From an uncultured Veillonellaceae bacterium (GTDB lineage Bacteria > Bacillota > Negativicutes > Veillonellales > Negativicoccaceae): a stretch of DNA of 17,098 nt. The first letter of the stretch is position 1, and every line of letters begins with the position of its first letter. The notes beneath the pieces were generated by a model that saw only the letters and a list, made by a program, of their open reading frames with translations, searched no databases and was not told the DNA's origin. The position numbers and the translations under genes were made by a program. The stretch covers positions 1-17,098 of the forward strand of contig CABTYA010000016.1 of assembly GCA_902488965.1 (NCBI GenBank). The letters run 5' to 3'. This document shows positions 1 to 7,727 of the stretch, in pieces.

Positions 1-1
1 C

Positions 2-1231
2 TCCTCTCCCTTGGGCTCGGGCGCAGCCATTTCCTCATTAATCGATGAACTGCCGTCGGCGGAGAATCGGTTGTCGCTTGATCCCTCACGGGAAACTACC
101 GCAAAGATGCGCATTGTGGGCGGACAGCAACAAATGCTGCGTGTCGATTTCGAGCAGCGCTTACCGCTGTCGACGCAGGCGGCGGATGCATTGTTGGCAC
201 GATTGGAACAGGATATTTCCGCAGGCTTGCGGGGCGTGGTGATTTCGGACTACGACAAAGGAATATGTACGGAATACCTTTGTCATCGTGTTATTGAATT
301 GTGTCAAAAGTGTCGGGTGTCGGTGGTGGTCGATCCGAAAGGGACTGCTTGGGAAAAATATTCCGGAGCGGATTTGGTGACTCCGAATGTTGCCGAGTTA
401 TCGCTGGTGTGTGGTCATCCTGTTGCGAATGATGACGATGAGGTCGTGACGGCGGCACGTGAAATCAGTCGGCGCTACCGTTTGGAGCGTTTGGCGGTGA
501 CCCGTTCGGAGAAGGGGATTACGCTGGTGTCGGCGGCGGGAGAAGTGACCAATCACCCGGCGACGGCACGGGAGGTATTTGACGTATCGGGCGCGGGAGA
601 TACGGTCTGTGCGGTGCTTGCGGCGACATGTGCGCTGGGAGTTCCTGCGGATACGGCATTGTACTTGGCCAATCGGGCGGCGGGAATTGTTGTCGGCAAG
701 GTCGGTACCTATCCGATTACCCGCCAAGATATGGAGATACCGGAAACGGAGACGGAAGATGCGGCAGCAGGCGTTTTTTCAGCCGCCGCGTTGGAAAAAC
801 GGATTCGCGGATGGCAAGCGCGCGGAGAGACGGTCGTCTTTACCAACGGATGTTTTGATTTGCTGCATCGAGGGCATGTGAGCTATTTGGAAGCGGCGGC
901 CAAATTGGGACAGCGACTGGTCGTCGCCGTCAACAGTGATGCGTCCGTTCGCCGCTTGAAAGGCGAGACACGTCCGATTTCCCGTGCGCAGGATCGTGCC
1001 TATTTGTTGCAGGCATTGCGTTGTGTGGATGCGGTAACGATTTTTGAGGAAGATACGCCGGCGCAGTTGTTGTCGCTTTTACGGCCGGATATTTTGGTCA
1101 AAGGCGGCGATTATCGGCCTGAAGATATTATCGGCGGGGAATTTGTCCGAAGCGTCAAAGTCTTGCCGTTTGTGGAAGGCTATTCGACAACGGAAACGGT
1201 GCGGCGTGTCTTGCGGGGTGCCGATGAATAA
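2..1231 (+). CDS. hldE: Bifunctional heptose 7-phosphate kinase / heptose 1-phosphate adenylyltransferase HldE (5' end outside window)
   Basis: HldE carries out two steps of ADP-heptose synthesis for the LPS inner core in the cytoplasm: phosphorylation of D-glycero-beta-D-manno-heptose 7-phosphate at C1, and adenylation of the 1-phosphate. The reading frame is open to the left edge; against my recollection of E. coli HldE (477 aa), about 70-75 N-terminal residues are missing, so the TTG at 11 is not a real start. Seen here, numbering from position 11: a PfkB/ribokinase-type kinase domain with DVSGAGDT at residues 191-198 (its Asp is the usual catalytic base), then a linker near 240-258, then a nucleotidyltransferase domain with FTNGCFDLLHRGH (277-289) containing the HxGH motif, and later VKGGDY. 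Both halves look intact. The stop codon lies inside the start of gmhB (8-bp overlap, ATGAATAA), which suggests translational coupling. Confidence 0.95.
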   Translation, partial: SSPLGSGAAISSLIDELPSAENRLSLDPSRETTAKMRIVGGQQQMLRVDFEQRLPLSTQAADALLARLEQDISAGLRGVVISDYDKGICTEYLCHRVIELCQKCRVSVVVDPKGTAWEKYSGADLVTPNVAELSLVCGHPVANDDDEVVTAAREISRRYRLERLAVTRSEKGITLVSAAGEVTNHPATAREVFDVSGAGDTVCAVLAATCALGVPADTALYLANRAAGIVVGKVGTYPITRQDMEIPETETEDAAAGVFSAAALEKRIRGWQARGETVVFTNGCFDLLHRGHVSYLEAAAKLGQRLVVAVNSDASVRRLKGETRPISRAQDRAYLLQALRCVDAVTIFEEDTPAQLLSLLRPDILVKGGDYRPEDIIGGEFVRSVKVLPFVEGYSTTETVRRVLRGADE

Positions 1232-1781
1232 ACGTTTGGTTCTGCTCGACCGGGACGGTGTACTGAATGTCGACACCGGATATGTGCATACGGCGGCGCA
1301 ATGGCAATGGATTCCCGGTGCGCCCGAGGCGATTGCTTACTTGAGCGAATGCGGTTGCCGAATCGCCGTCGTAACGAACCAGAGCGGCATTGCACGGGGA
1401 ATGTATACGGAGGGTCAGGTACAGGAGTTGCAGCGCTTCGTTAATCATCAGTTGGCGATGACGGGCGGGCAGATCGATCGATTTTATTATTGCCCGCATT
1501 TGCCGCAGGCGCCGATTGCGAAGTATGATTGTGTGTGCGAGTGCCGTAAACCGTCCCCCGGAATGATTGTCCGAGCATTGCAGGATTTTGATTGCAAACC
1601 GTGTGAGGCGGTGCTGATTGGCGATAGTGCACGGGATTTGGAAGCGGCACGGCGGGCCGAGGTGGATGCGTATTTGTTTGCCGGCGGCAATCTGTATGAG
1701 TTTGTACGGGCATTGCGGATAGGAGAGGGGGCGCACGAGTCGGATGATGACGGAACCGCCGAAACGAATATTAATTATTAA
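1224..1781 (+). CDS. gmhB: D-glycero-D-manno-heptose 1,7-bisphosphate 7-phosphatase GmhB
   Basis: GmhB is a cytoplasmic HAD-superfamily phosphatase that removes the 7-phosphate from heptose 1,7-bisphosphate, the step between the two HldE reactions. The 185-aa product shows HAD motif I as LDRDGVLN (Asp9 nucleophile, Asp11), motif II as VVTNQSG (49-55), Lys109, and motif IV as IGDSARD (Asp134, Asp138). The GmhB zinc-site pattern is present: CPH at 90-92 and CEC at 105-107 followed by RKP; Cys103 is an extra nearby cysteine. The ATG at 1224 is chosen because it begins exactly at motif I and overlaps the hldE stop; upstream in-frame codons lie inside hldE. The C-terminal tail after about residue 165 is acidic and overlaps the next gene by 38 bp. 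Family and pathway are secure; anomer preference (alpha or beta) cannot be read from the sequence. Confidence 0.94.
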   Translation: MNKRLVLLDRDGVLNVDTGYVHTAAQWQWIPGAPEAIAYLSECGCRIAVVTNQSGIARGMYTEGQVQELQRFVNHQLAMTGGQIDRFYYCPHLPQAPIAKYDCVCECRKPSPGMIVRALQDFDCKPCEAVLIGDSARDLEAARRAEVDAYLFAGGNLYEFVRALRIGEGAHESDDDGTAETNINY

Positions 1782-2778
1782 GATGAGCTCTCTCGGTGAT
1801 ATTATGACGGCATTGCCGATACTGGCGCCGTTGCGCAGGGCATTCCCGCAGGCTTATATTGCTTGGGCCGTACAGCGGGAATTTGCGCCCGTCCTGCCGG
1901 GGGCTCCGCATATCGATGAAATGATACCGATTGACCGTGCCGAAATTCGAAGTCCGCGTTATTGGCGGCAATTACGAGCGCAGCTTCATGAAAAACGATT
2001 TGATTGCGTGCTGGATTTGCAAATGATCGCTAAAAGCGCAATAGTAGCGGCATTGAGCGGCGCTTCCCGACGATACGGATACTGGGAAGCGAGGGAGGGT
2101 TCCGGTTGGATCAGTCGACCGCTGGTCGGCGCGCATCAATACGGTCATATTACGGATCGCCTGCTTGATGTGTTGCGGGAGCTTGATATCCCGGTCGGCG
2201 AGATTACGTATCCCTTGCCGAATATCGACGGTGAGTGTCGAGAGGTGAGAAGGATACTGGCGGAGCGGCAATGGCGGCATTCGTTTGCGGTGGTCGCGCC
2301 CGGATCCCGTGGTGCGGGCAAAATATGGCCGGTCGAAAAATGGCAAAAGGTCGTGGCGCATTTGTTGGCGCACGATGTGGCGGTCGTTTTGACGGGAAGT
2401 GCGTCCGAACGCGAAACGGTCAATCGCATTTGCGGACCGTTTGAGGGACGTGATGTGCTGTCGCTGGCGGGGCGAACGAATCTGCGCCAGTTGATGGCGT
2501 GGGAGCGTATGGCGTGTTTGCATATTTCCGGAGATACAGGTCCGTTGCATATCGCCAATGCGCTGCGGACGCCGATTGTCGGTTTGTACGGCCCGACCTT
2601 GCCGGAGCGCAGCGGTCCGTATGCCCATCCGCAGGCGTGGACGGCACTGGCTGCGCAGCCGGCCGATCGGGCTGCGCATGTCAAACGTGATGATCGCGTG
2701 GATATGAATACATTGCCGGTGTCCGAAGTGATTGCGTTGATTGATTGCGGATTGTCCGCATCGACGGCAGAGAAGTAG
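1744..2778 (+). CDS. Glycosyltransferase family 9 protein, probable LPS heptosyltransferase (WaaC-like)
   Basis: Probable inner-membrane-associated transferase that adds heptose from ADP-heptose to the growing LPS core. The 344-aa protein has the two-domain GT9 layout: an N-terminal acceptor domain starting RILIIKMSSLGDIMTALP (SSLGD is more typical of heptosyltransferase I/WaaC than of WaaF), and a C-terminal donor domain with APGSRGAGKIWPVEKW near residue 190 and the donor signature SGDTGPLHIANAL around 260. Two ATGs lie back to back (1744 and 1747); an AGGAGAGGGG tract at 1721-1730 serves either. It follows hldE and gmhB with a 38-bp overlap, so donor synthesis and transfer are probably co-expressed. 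GT9 also includes enzymes using other sugars or adding other core heptoses, so the exact acceptor is inference and no symbol is assigned. Confidence 0.88.
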   Translation: MMTEPPKRILIIKMSSLGDIMTALPILAPLRRAFPQAYIAWAVQREFAPVLPGAPHIDEMIPIDRAEIRSPRYWRQLRAQLHEKRFDCVLDLQMIAKSAIVAALSGASRRYGYWEAREGSGWISRPLVGAHQYGHITDRLLDVLRELDIPVGEITYPLPNIDGECREVRRILAERQWRHSFAVVAPGSRGAGKIWPVEKWQKVVAHLLAHDVAVVLTGSASERETVNRICGPFEGRDVLSLAGRTNLRQLMAWERMACLHISGDTGPLHIANALRTPIVGLYGPTLPERSGPYAHPQAWTALAAQPADRAAHVKRDDRVDMNTLPVSEVIALIDCGLSASTAEK

Positions 2779-2784
2779 CATATA

Positions 2785-2817
2785 AAACACCCCCGAGGAG
2801 GACCCTCGGGGGTGTTT
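2785..2817. terminator. Bidirectional Rho-independent terminator between convergent genes
   Basis: A perfect 14-bp stem (2785-2798 with 2804-2817) with a 5-nt loop lies in the 47-bp gap between the GT9 stop and the MATE stop. The stem is GC-rich at its centre (five C-G pairs plus GAGG/CCTC) and closed by A-T pairs. The A-run at its left edge gives a U-run for the minus transcript; on the plus strand the T-run is shorter (TGTTTGTGT). It should end both operons. Confidence 0.9.
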
Positions 2818-2825
2818 GTGTAATG

Positions 2826-4160
2826 TTAGCGGCGATTGAGATAGATCAGGCGCAGATTGTAGGAGACGGAGGCGGCGGCCAGTCCGGTGATGGCGCCGAT
2901 CCAGTAGCCGTAAGGTCCGTAGTCGAGTAAGCGGGCGAAGATGCCGCCGGTGCCGAGGCCGAAGAGCCAATAGCAGACAAAAGAAATGCAAAAGATAAAC
3001 TGGACGTCTTTGTAACCGCGCAATGCGCCTTGGATCGGAGTACCGGTCGCATCGGCAAAAATAAAGCACATGGCAAAGGGAACAAAGGTCGAAATCAGGG
3101 CAATCATATCGTCATCGGAGGAATACAGGCCTGCGACTTGATCCATGTGCAAATAGGTGAAAACGAACAGCATCATGGCGATGACGATTGTAAAGAGTTG
3201 CGCCATCCGCGCATAGCGGAGCGCATAATCGCGTCGACCTCCGCCCAATTCATAGCCGCACAGAATCGTTGTTGCAATGCCGGCGGAAAGCGGCAGCGTA
3301 TAGGCCAGGTTGGAAAAATTGTTGGCGGCTTGGTGAGCGGCGATAATATCCGTGCCGTAAGCGGTGACAAGCAGACCGATAAGCGCAAACAGGCTGATTT
3401 CCAAAAAGTTGGCCCCGCCGATCGGTATGCCGATTTTGAGTTGTCCTCGCCAAATATCAAAGCGGACGGACTCCCATGAAAAGACGCGGTAGTCCTTGAA
3501 CGGAGAACAGAACGTCATCAGCAGCAAAAAGCAGACGCAGTTGAACGCATTGGACAGGGCAATCGCGATCCCGGTGCCGGCACCGCCCATTTCGGGGAAG
3601 ATGCCGATTCCGTAAATAAAGCAATAGTTAAGGATAATGTTGACCAAGAATCCGCAACTCATGATGGCCAGCGAGATGCGCGTCAGGCCGTGGGCATCAA
3701 CAATATTGCGCAGGGTGATGGAGACGAATGTCGGGATAATCCCCGCGCCGATGTAGAGCAAAAAGCGATAAGTGATAGCGTGCACTTGCGGGTCGAGCGC
3801 AAGGATGGTCAAAATCGGCGCGATGGCCGATGCGGCCAACAGTGTGACAATGACACCGATGGTGATGGCGAGATAGATGGCTTGTCGGACAATCGTCGGG
3901 ATGGTTTCGGTTTTGTTCGCACCGAGCAAGTGGGAGATGATCGGCGTGACGCCCATAAACAGACCGATGGAGGTCATCAGTACCGGCATCCACAGATTGA
4001 CGCCGACGGCGACGCCCGCCAGGTCGACACGACCGTGATGACCGGCCATTGTGGCCGCGAAAAAACTGCCCAACACCAGAGAGAGTTGGGTGAAAAATAC
4101 AGGTAACCAAACAGAAAAAAATTGCCCCCACATGGAGCGTGTAGTGACGACGTGTTGCAT
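2826..4160 (-). CDS. MATE family efflux transporter
   Basis: Predicted inner-membrane multidrug/toxin exporter of the MATE family, which uses a Na+ or H+ gradient to expel cationic drugs or metabolites. The 444-aa length and about 12 hydrophobic segments match the family. The N-terminal half reads QFFSVWLPVFFTQLSLVLGS, then MAGHHG, then TPIISHLLGANK after the second helix, which is the typical MATE Pro-Gly-Ala region; the C-terminal half repeats the architecture with GTPIQGALRGYKD near residue 370. The CAT at 4158-4160 is the start: a good Shine-Dalgarno (AAGGGAGAA, plus-strand 4165-4173) lies 6 nt upstream of it. It is transcribed alone, divergently from the ABC exporter operon and convergently with the GT9 gene. 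The substrate cannot be predicted. Confidence 0.93.
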   Translation of the reverse strand: MQHVVTTRSMWGQFFSVWLPVFFTQLSLVLGSFFAATMAGHHGRVDLAGVAVGVNLWMPVLMTSIGLFMGVTPIISHLLGANKTETIPTIVRQAIYLAITIGVIVTLLAASAIAPILTILALDPQVHAITYRFLLYIGAGIIPTFVSITLRNIVDAHGLTRISLAIMSCGFLVNIILNYCFIYGIGIFPEMGGAGTGIAIALSNAFNCVCFLLLMTFCSPFKDYRVFSWESVRFDIWRGQLKIGIPIGGANFLEISLFALIGLLVTAYGTDIIAAHQAANNFSNLAYTLPLSAGIATTILCGYELGGGRRDYALRYARMAQLFTIVIAMMLFVFTYLHMDQVAGLYSSDDDMIALISTFVPFAMCFIFADATGTPIQGALRGYKDVQFIFCISFVCYWLFGLGTGGIFARLLDYGPYGYWIGAITGLAAASVSYNLRLIYLNRR

Positions 4161-4198
4161 TGGATTCTCCCTTATCTACGTAGCTAAATTCTTCTCAT

Positions 4199-4207
4199 AT
4201 TATAGCA
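4199..4207 (-). promoter_or_regulatory. Extended -10 promoter for the MATE gene
   Basis: Read on the minus strand this is TGCTATAAT, an exact TGnTATAAT extended -10 box, about 40 bp upstream of the MATE start. No good -35 is seen at 16-18 bp; the best 17-bp-spaced hexamer is TATCTT (plus 4222-4227). The predicted start lies near 4192, giving a leader of about 30 nt. Confidence 0.7.
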
Positions 4208-4230
4208 TACGGACCCGATGCAAGATATGA

Positions 4231-4250
4231 TTGCGGTCGGATGACCGGAA
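4231..4250. promoter_or_regulatory. Imperfect palindrome, candidate operator in the divergent promoter region
   Basis: Inverted repeat: TTnCGGTC, 4-nt spacer GGAT, GACCGnAA. Seven of eight positions pair in each arm, with one G/G mismatch. It ends immediately before the putative -35 of the ABC exporter promoter (4251-4256) and starts just upstream of the MATE -35 region. This position suits a dimeric regulator acting on both exporters, but no regulator gene is in the window and the function is inference. Confidence 0.35.
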
Positions 4251-4278
4251 TGGATACAAGTGCGGCCTATGTTATAAT
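4251..4278 (+). promoter_or_regulatory. Promoter for the ABC exporter / thioesterase / acyl-CoA dehydrogenase operon
   Basis: A perfect TATAAT at 4273-4278 is preceded by TG one base upstream (TGTTATAAT, 4270-4278), making an extended -10. A weak -35 candidate TGGATA lies at 4251-4256 (4 of 6 matches, 16-bp spacer). The predicted start is near 4285, about 25 nt before the first gene. The other genes to 9299 are packed with no further obvious promoter. Confidence 0.75.
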
Positions 4279-4308
4279 AATAACTAAGTTGAGTATAAAA
4301 GGATGGGG

Positions 4309-5373
4309 ATGAATATGACAAAAAAAGGGTGGATGGCGGTTGCTGCGGCCGTTATTTTTGTCGGTGCCTGTGTGTGGTGGCTGATGCCCGATGAGTCACC
4401 GAAAGAGGAATACACGGTCGGGCAGGTGGCGTCCGGCGATATGACGGAGAAAATCGACGTGACAGGGACAATCGAACCCCTGCGGCGGGTTGATCTCAGT
4501 GCGACGGTCAGCGGAGTTTTGCGTGAGGTGCGTGTCCGTGAAAACGACAAGGTCGCACGCGGACAAGTGATTGCCGTGATCGAGTCGGAAACGGCGGAAA
4601 GTCATTTGCGGCAAGCGAAAAGCAATTTGGAGAATAAACGGGCGTCCTTGGCGCGTTATGAAGAGTTGTATCAATCGGGGGCCATTTCTGCGGAAATGCG
4701 CGATGATAAACGGCTGGCTTATGAGAGTGCCGCCGCGGAATATGACCGTGCGCAAGGAGACTTCAGCGATACGGTTATTGTCTCGCCGATTGCGGGGACG
4801 GTTATCGGCGAGCCGATGCGGGAGGGTGAAACTTTGTCGCAGGGATTGGCCAATCAGATGATTATTGCGACGGTGGCCGATTTGAGTAATATGCGAATCA
4901 AACTAGCGGTGGATGAAACCGACATCGGCCGTGTGGCGGTCGGTCAGGAGGTCAAATTCACGGTAGATGCTTATCCGACGACGGAATTTCACGGTCGGGT
5001 GACGGATATTTCCCGACGGATTCCGATCAATTCGACAGCCACAGTTATTTATTATACGGTTTATGTAGCCGTTGACCCGGCCGAAATCGATCGCCTCTAT
5101 CCGGGGATGACGGCGCGTGCCATTGTCTACGGCCGTCATGTACAGCAGGTGCCGGTCATTCCGATTACGGCACTGCGCAGCGGTGTCGGCGGGCAATACG
5201 TATATCGTCGAACGGCGAACGGATTTGAAAAAGTTGACGTGGTGCTCGGAATTGTCGATGATATGCATGCCGAAGTCGTCAGCGGGCTGTCCGTCGGTGA
5301 TACGATTGTGATTAACGGCAGCATTCCGGAAGAAGAAACGCAGTCGTCGATTACACGCAGGTTCCGCATATGA
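4309..5373 (+). CDS. Periplasmic adaptor (HlyD/MacA-type membrane fusion protein) of an ABC exporter
   Basis: Predicted adaptor of a MacAB-like tripartite exporter, anchored in the inner membrane and extending into the periplasm. The 354-aa protein has one N-terminal hydrophobic segment after MTKKGW (about residues 8-26), a first lipoyl half motif (GVLREVRVRENDKVARGQV), a short alpha-hairpin rich in Glu/Arg/Ala, a second lipoyl half (SPIAGTVIGEPMREGETLSQG), then the beta-barrel (VDETDIGRVAVGQEV) and a membrane-proximal domain. Three in-frame ATGs occur at 4303, 4309 and 4315; 4309 is favoured because AGGA (4300-4303) sits 5 nt upstream of it. VGAC at the end of the hydrophobic segment resembles a lipobox, but hydrophobicity continues past the Cys, so a membrane anchor is more likely. 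It overlaps the ATPase gene by 4 bp (ATGA). No TolC-like gene is nearby. Confidence 0.9.
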   Translation: MNMTKKGWMAVAAAVIFVGACVWWLMPDESPKEEYTVGQVASGDMTEKIDVTGTIEPLRRVDLSATVSGVLREVRVRENDKVARGQVIAVIESETAESHLRQAKSNLENKRASLARYEELYQSGAISAEMRDDKRLAYESAAAEYDRAQGDFSDTVIVSPIAGTVIGEPMREGETLSQGLANQMIIATVADLSNMRIKLAVDETDIGRVAVGQEVKFTVDAYPTTEFHGRVTDISRRIPINSTATVIYYTVYVAVDPAEIDRLYPGMTARAIVYGRHVQQVPVIPITALRSGVGGQYVYRRTANGFEKVDVVLGIVDDMHAEVVSGLSVGDTIVINGSIPEEETQSSITRRFRI

Positions 5374-6065
5374 CACGCACGGTTATTGCCTTGCAAAACA
5401 TCAGTAAAAGCTACCGGATGGGGCAAGTAGAGGTGCCGGTTTTGCGAGATATCCATTTGACGGTGCGCGAGGGCGATTTCTTCTCGATTATGGGACCGTC
5501 GGGATCGGGAAAATCGACGCTGATGAACATTCTCGGTTGTCTTGATCGGCCGACCGGGGGATCGTATCGATTGGACGGACATGAAGTGGCGCATTTGTCG
5601 GACGATGAATTGGCGGCGATTCGAAATCGGAAAATCGGTTTTGTCTTCCAAAGTTTCAATTTGCTCAGCAAATTGTCGACGCTGGAAAATGTCGAGTTGC
5701 CGTTAATTTATGCCGGTGTTGAAAAGGCACAGCGGCGGCAGCGGGCGACAGAGCTGCTGGAGATGTTCGGCTTGGGCCATCGATTGGCGCATATGCCGAC
5801 GGAATTGTCCGGCGGGCAGCGCCAGCGTGTTGCGATTGCCAGAGCGCTTGCCAATCAGCCGTCCATTATTATGGCCGATGAACCGACGGGGAACTTGGAT
5901 ACGAAGTCGGGGGCGGACGTGATGGATATTTTTACCCGCTTGCATCAGGAAGGGCGTACGATTTTATTGGTGACGCATGAGCCGGATATCGCGGCAGTGG
6001 CGGACTCGCATATCGAACTCCTGGACGGGAAAATCCGTGTCAACGGGGAGGAGATGACGTCATGA
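5370..6065 (+). CDS. ABC transporter ATP-binding protein (MacB/LolD-type)
   Basis: Cytoplasmic ATPase subunit driving the MacAB-like exporter. At 231 aa it is a standard stand-alone ATPase of this family. Motifs seen: Walker A GPSGSGKST (42-50), Q-loop Gln94 in FVFQSFNLL, ABC signature LSGGQRQR (146-153), Walker B IIMADEPTGNLD (Asp170, catalytic Glu171) and H-loop His203 in VTHEP. The EPTGNLD string and the text after the Q-loop are characteristic of the MacB/LolD/FtsE branch. In E. coli MacB the ATPase and permease are one chain; here they are two genes, as in Bacillus YknY/YknZ. The gene overlaps both neighbours by ATGA, so the three subunits are almost certainly translationally coupled. 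The substrate is unknown. Confidence 0.95.
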   Translation: MTRTVIALQNISKSYRMGQVEVPVLRDIHLTVREGDFFSIMGPSGSGKSTLMNILGCLDRPTGGSYRLDGHEVAHLSDDELAAIRNRKIGFVFQSFNLLSKLSTLENVELPLIYAGVEKAQRRQRATELLEMFGLGHRLAHMPTELSGGQRQRVAIARALANQPSIIMADEPTGNLDTKSGADVMDIFTRLHQEGRTILLVTHEPDIAAVADSHIELLDGKIRVNGEEMTS

Positions 6066-7279
6066 ACGCAATGGTCGTGGAAAACGCCAAAATGGCGTGG
6101 CAATCGCTGGTGGCCAACAAAATGCGCTCGTTGCTGACGATGCTGGGGATTATTATCGGGGTAGCTGCGGTCATTGCATTGGTATCTATCGGCTACGGTG
6201 TCCAAAAAGATATTGAAAAACAAATTTCCGGCTTGGGGTCCAATTTGCTCTTAGTCTACCCCGGAGCGCCGCGGTCGCACCGTATCCACCCGGTGGCGGG
6301 CAGCATGGAGACGCTGACGGCGGGCGACTATGAGGCGATTACGCATTTGCCGCATGTGGCCAATGCGTCACCGGGACTGCGCACTACAGAAATCGTGGTC
6401 GCGGGCAACAAGAACTGGGCAACGACGGTTCGCGGCGTTACGTCCTCGTATCGTGATGTGCGCGGAATGGATATCAGCGAGGGGCGGTATTGGACGGACC
6501 GCGAAGAACAAAGCCGAGTCCGCGTGGCGATCATTGGAAAGACAGTGGCCAAAGAGCTGTTCGGAGAGATGTCGCCGGTCGGTCAGAAGATTCGCATTAA
6601 AAACGATCCGTTTACCGTTATCGGCTTACTGGAAAGCAAAGGATCTTCGGGTTTTGACGATCAGGACAATCAGATTTTGGCGCCGTTTGCGACGGTGCGT
6701 GATCGTTTGCTCGCCATTACGCATATACAAAGTATCAGTGTCAAGACGGATACGCCCGAAACAATGGGGCAAGTTGCCGCCGATATTACGAATTTGCTGC
6801 GGGTGCGTCATGGGATTGCTCCCGGTGAAAAGGATGACTTTCTTGTCGAAAATCTGGCGGACGTATTGAGCGCCATGCGGGAAGCCACGCGGACGTTGAC
6901 GTTGTTCCTCGGCGCGGTAGCGGCGATTTCTCTCCTTGTCGGCGGTATCGGCATTATGAATATCATGCTGGTATCGGTTTCGGAGCGGACGAAAGAAATC
7001 GGCATCCGCAAGGCACTGGGCGCGACCTATCGGATGATTATCACTCAGTTTTTAATTGAAGCGGCGGTCATCGGTTTGGCCGGCGGAGCGGTCGGCATTG
7101 CAGTCGGCATCGGTGCCGCGCAGTTGATTTCGCAAATCGGGCAAGTGTCGACAGAAATCACCTTGCTTCCCATTCTCGGGGCATTTGTGTTTTCCATGGC
7201 CATCGGCATTGTGTTCGGGCTGTATCCGGCACGTCAAGCGGCTCGCTTGAACCCGATCGATGCGTTGCATCATGAATGA
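6062..7279 (+). CDS. ABC transporter permease (MacB/FtsX family)
   Basis: Membrane subunit of the MacAB/YknXYZ-like exporter; MacB-type permeases drive the adaptor by mechanotransmission rather than moving substrate through their own membrane helices. The 405-aa chain shows the expected order: one N-terminal transmembrane helix (SLLTMLGIIIGVAAVIALVS), a large periplasmic domain starting KDIEKQISGLGSN and running to about residue 275, then three C-terminal helices of the FtsX domain with the conserved GGIGIMNIMLVSVSERTKEI, IRKALGA and YPARQAARLNPIDAL. It is complete and 4 bp overlapped with the ATPase gene. The next gene begins 13 bp after its stop, so the operon continues into the thioesterases. 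Confidence 0.94.
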   Translation: MNAMVVENAKMAWQSLVANKMRSLLTMLGIIIGVAAVIALVSIGYGVQKDIEKQISGLGSNLLLVYPGAPRSHRIHPVAGSMETLTAGDYEAITHLPHVANASPGLRTTEIVVAGNKNWATTVRGVTSSYRDVRGMDISEGRYWTDREEQSRVRVAIIGKTVAKELFGEMSPVGQKIRIKNDPFTVIGLLESKGSSGFDDQDNQILAPFATVRDRLLAITHIQSISVKTDTPETMGQVAADITNLLRVRHGIAPGEKDDFLVENLADVLSAMREATRTLTLFLGAVAAISLLVGGIGIMNIMLVSVSERTKEIGIRKALGATYRMIITQFLIEAAVIGLAGGAVGIAVGIGAAQLISQIGQVSTEITLLPILGAFVFSMAIGIVFGLYPARQAARLNPIDALHHE

Positions 7280-7292
7280 AGGGGGCAGGGAG

Positions 7293-7727
7293 ATGGAGGA
7301 AGAAGCGAGAGCAGAGGTGCTTCGTTTGCTGAAGCAAAATCCGTTCGATGCACAGATGGAGTACGAGTTGGAAAAGGTGGAAGAAGGATGTGTCACGCTG
7401 TCGCTGTACATGCGCGAAGATATCTTCCAAAATTCACGCGGTGCGGTTCACGGCGGCGTACTCTACGGACTGAGCGACACGGTGATGGGCTCGGCATGCT
7501 TCAGTATCGGTAAAAGTGTCACGACGATGGGACTGCAGATCAGTTACTTGCGACCGGCGAAGGTGAATACCAAAATCAGGGGAATCGGTAAGGTGCGTCA
7601 GGCGGGGCGCCGTATCATTCGGACGGAGTGCGAGTTTTATGACGAAGAAGGGCATTCATTGGCGCATTGCGAAGGGACGTTTTTTGTACTGAGAGATATC
7701 CGTGCAGCGGCGGAGGTGGTACAATGA
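7293..7727 (+). CDS. PaaI-like hotdog-fold thioesterase (first of two)
   Basis: Predicted cytoplasmic acyl-CoA thioesterase of the hotdog PaaI/YbgC-like group, usually acting on aryl- or acyl-CoA as an oligomer. The 144-aa protein has the family pattern NSRGAVHGGVLYGLSDTVMG: Asn47, His53-Gly54-Gly55 and acidic Asp62 on the following helix, then SYLRPAK on the next strand and the GR/C-EFYDEEG beta section. ATG 7293 is chosen because AAGGGGG ends 7 nt upstream and the fold begins soon after; in-frame ATGs at 7260 and 7272 lie inside the permease gene without a ribosome site. It overlaps the second thioesterase by ATGA (7724-7727). The substrate is not predictable; a role in recycling CoA from the neighbouring dehydrogenase pathway is inference. 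Confidence 0.88.
   Translation: MEEEARAEVLRLLKQNPFDAQMEYELEKVEEGCVTLSLYMREDIFQNSRGAVHGGVLYGLSDTVMGSACFSIGKSVTTMGLQISYLRPAKVNTKIRGIGKVRQAGRRIIRTECEFYDEEGHSLAHCEGTFFVLRDIRAAAEVVQ

Noticed and set aside
1044..1223. In-frame N-terminal extension of gmhB
   Set aside because: The HAD motif I begins at the ATG at 1224, and the extension is inside the hldE adenylyltransferase coding region.
1972..3069. Minus-strand open frame (365 codons) spanning the GT9 and MATE 3' ends
   Set aside because: It crosses the strong shared terminator, overlaps two well-supported genes and has an Arg-rich composition typical of shadow frames.
4176..4183. Perfect 8-bp palindrome CTACGTAG in the MATE leader
   Set aside because: An 8-bp palindrome is expected by chance about once every few hundred bases, and it has no further flanking symmetry.
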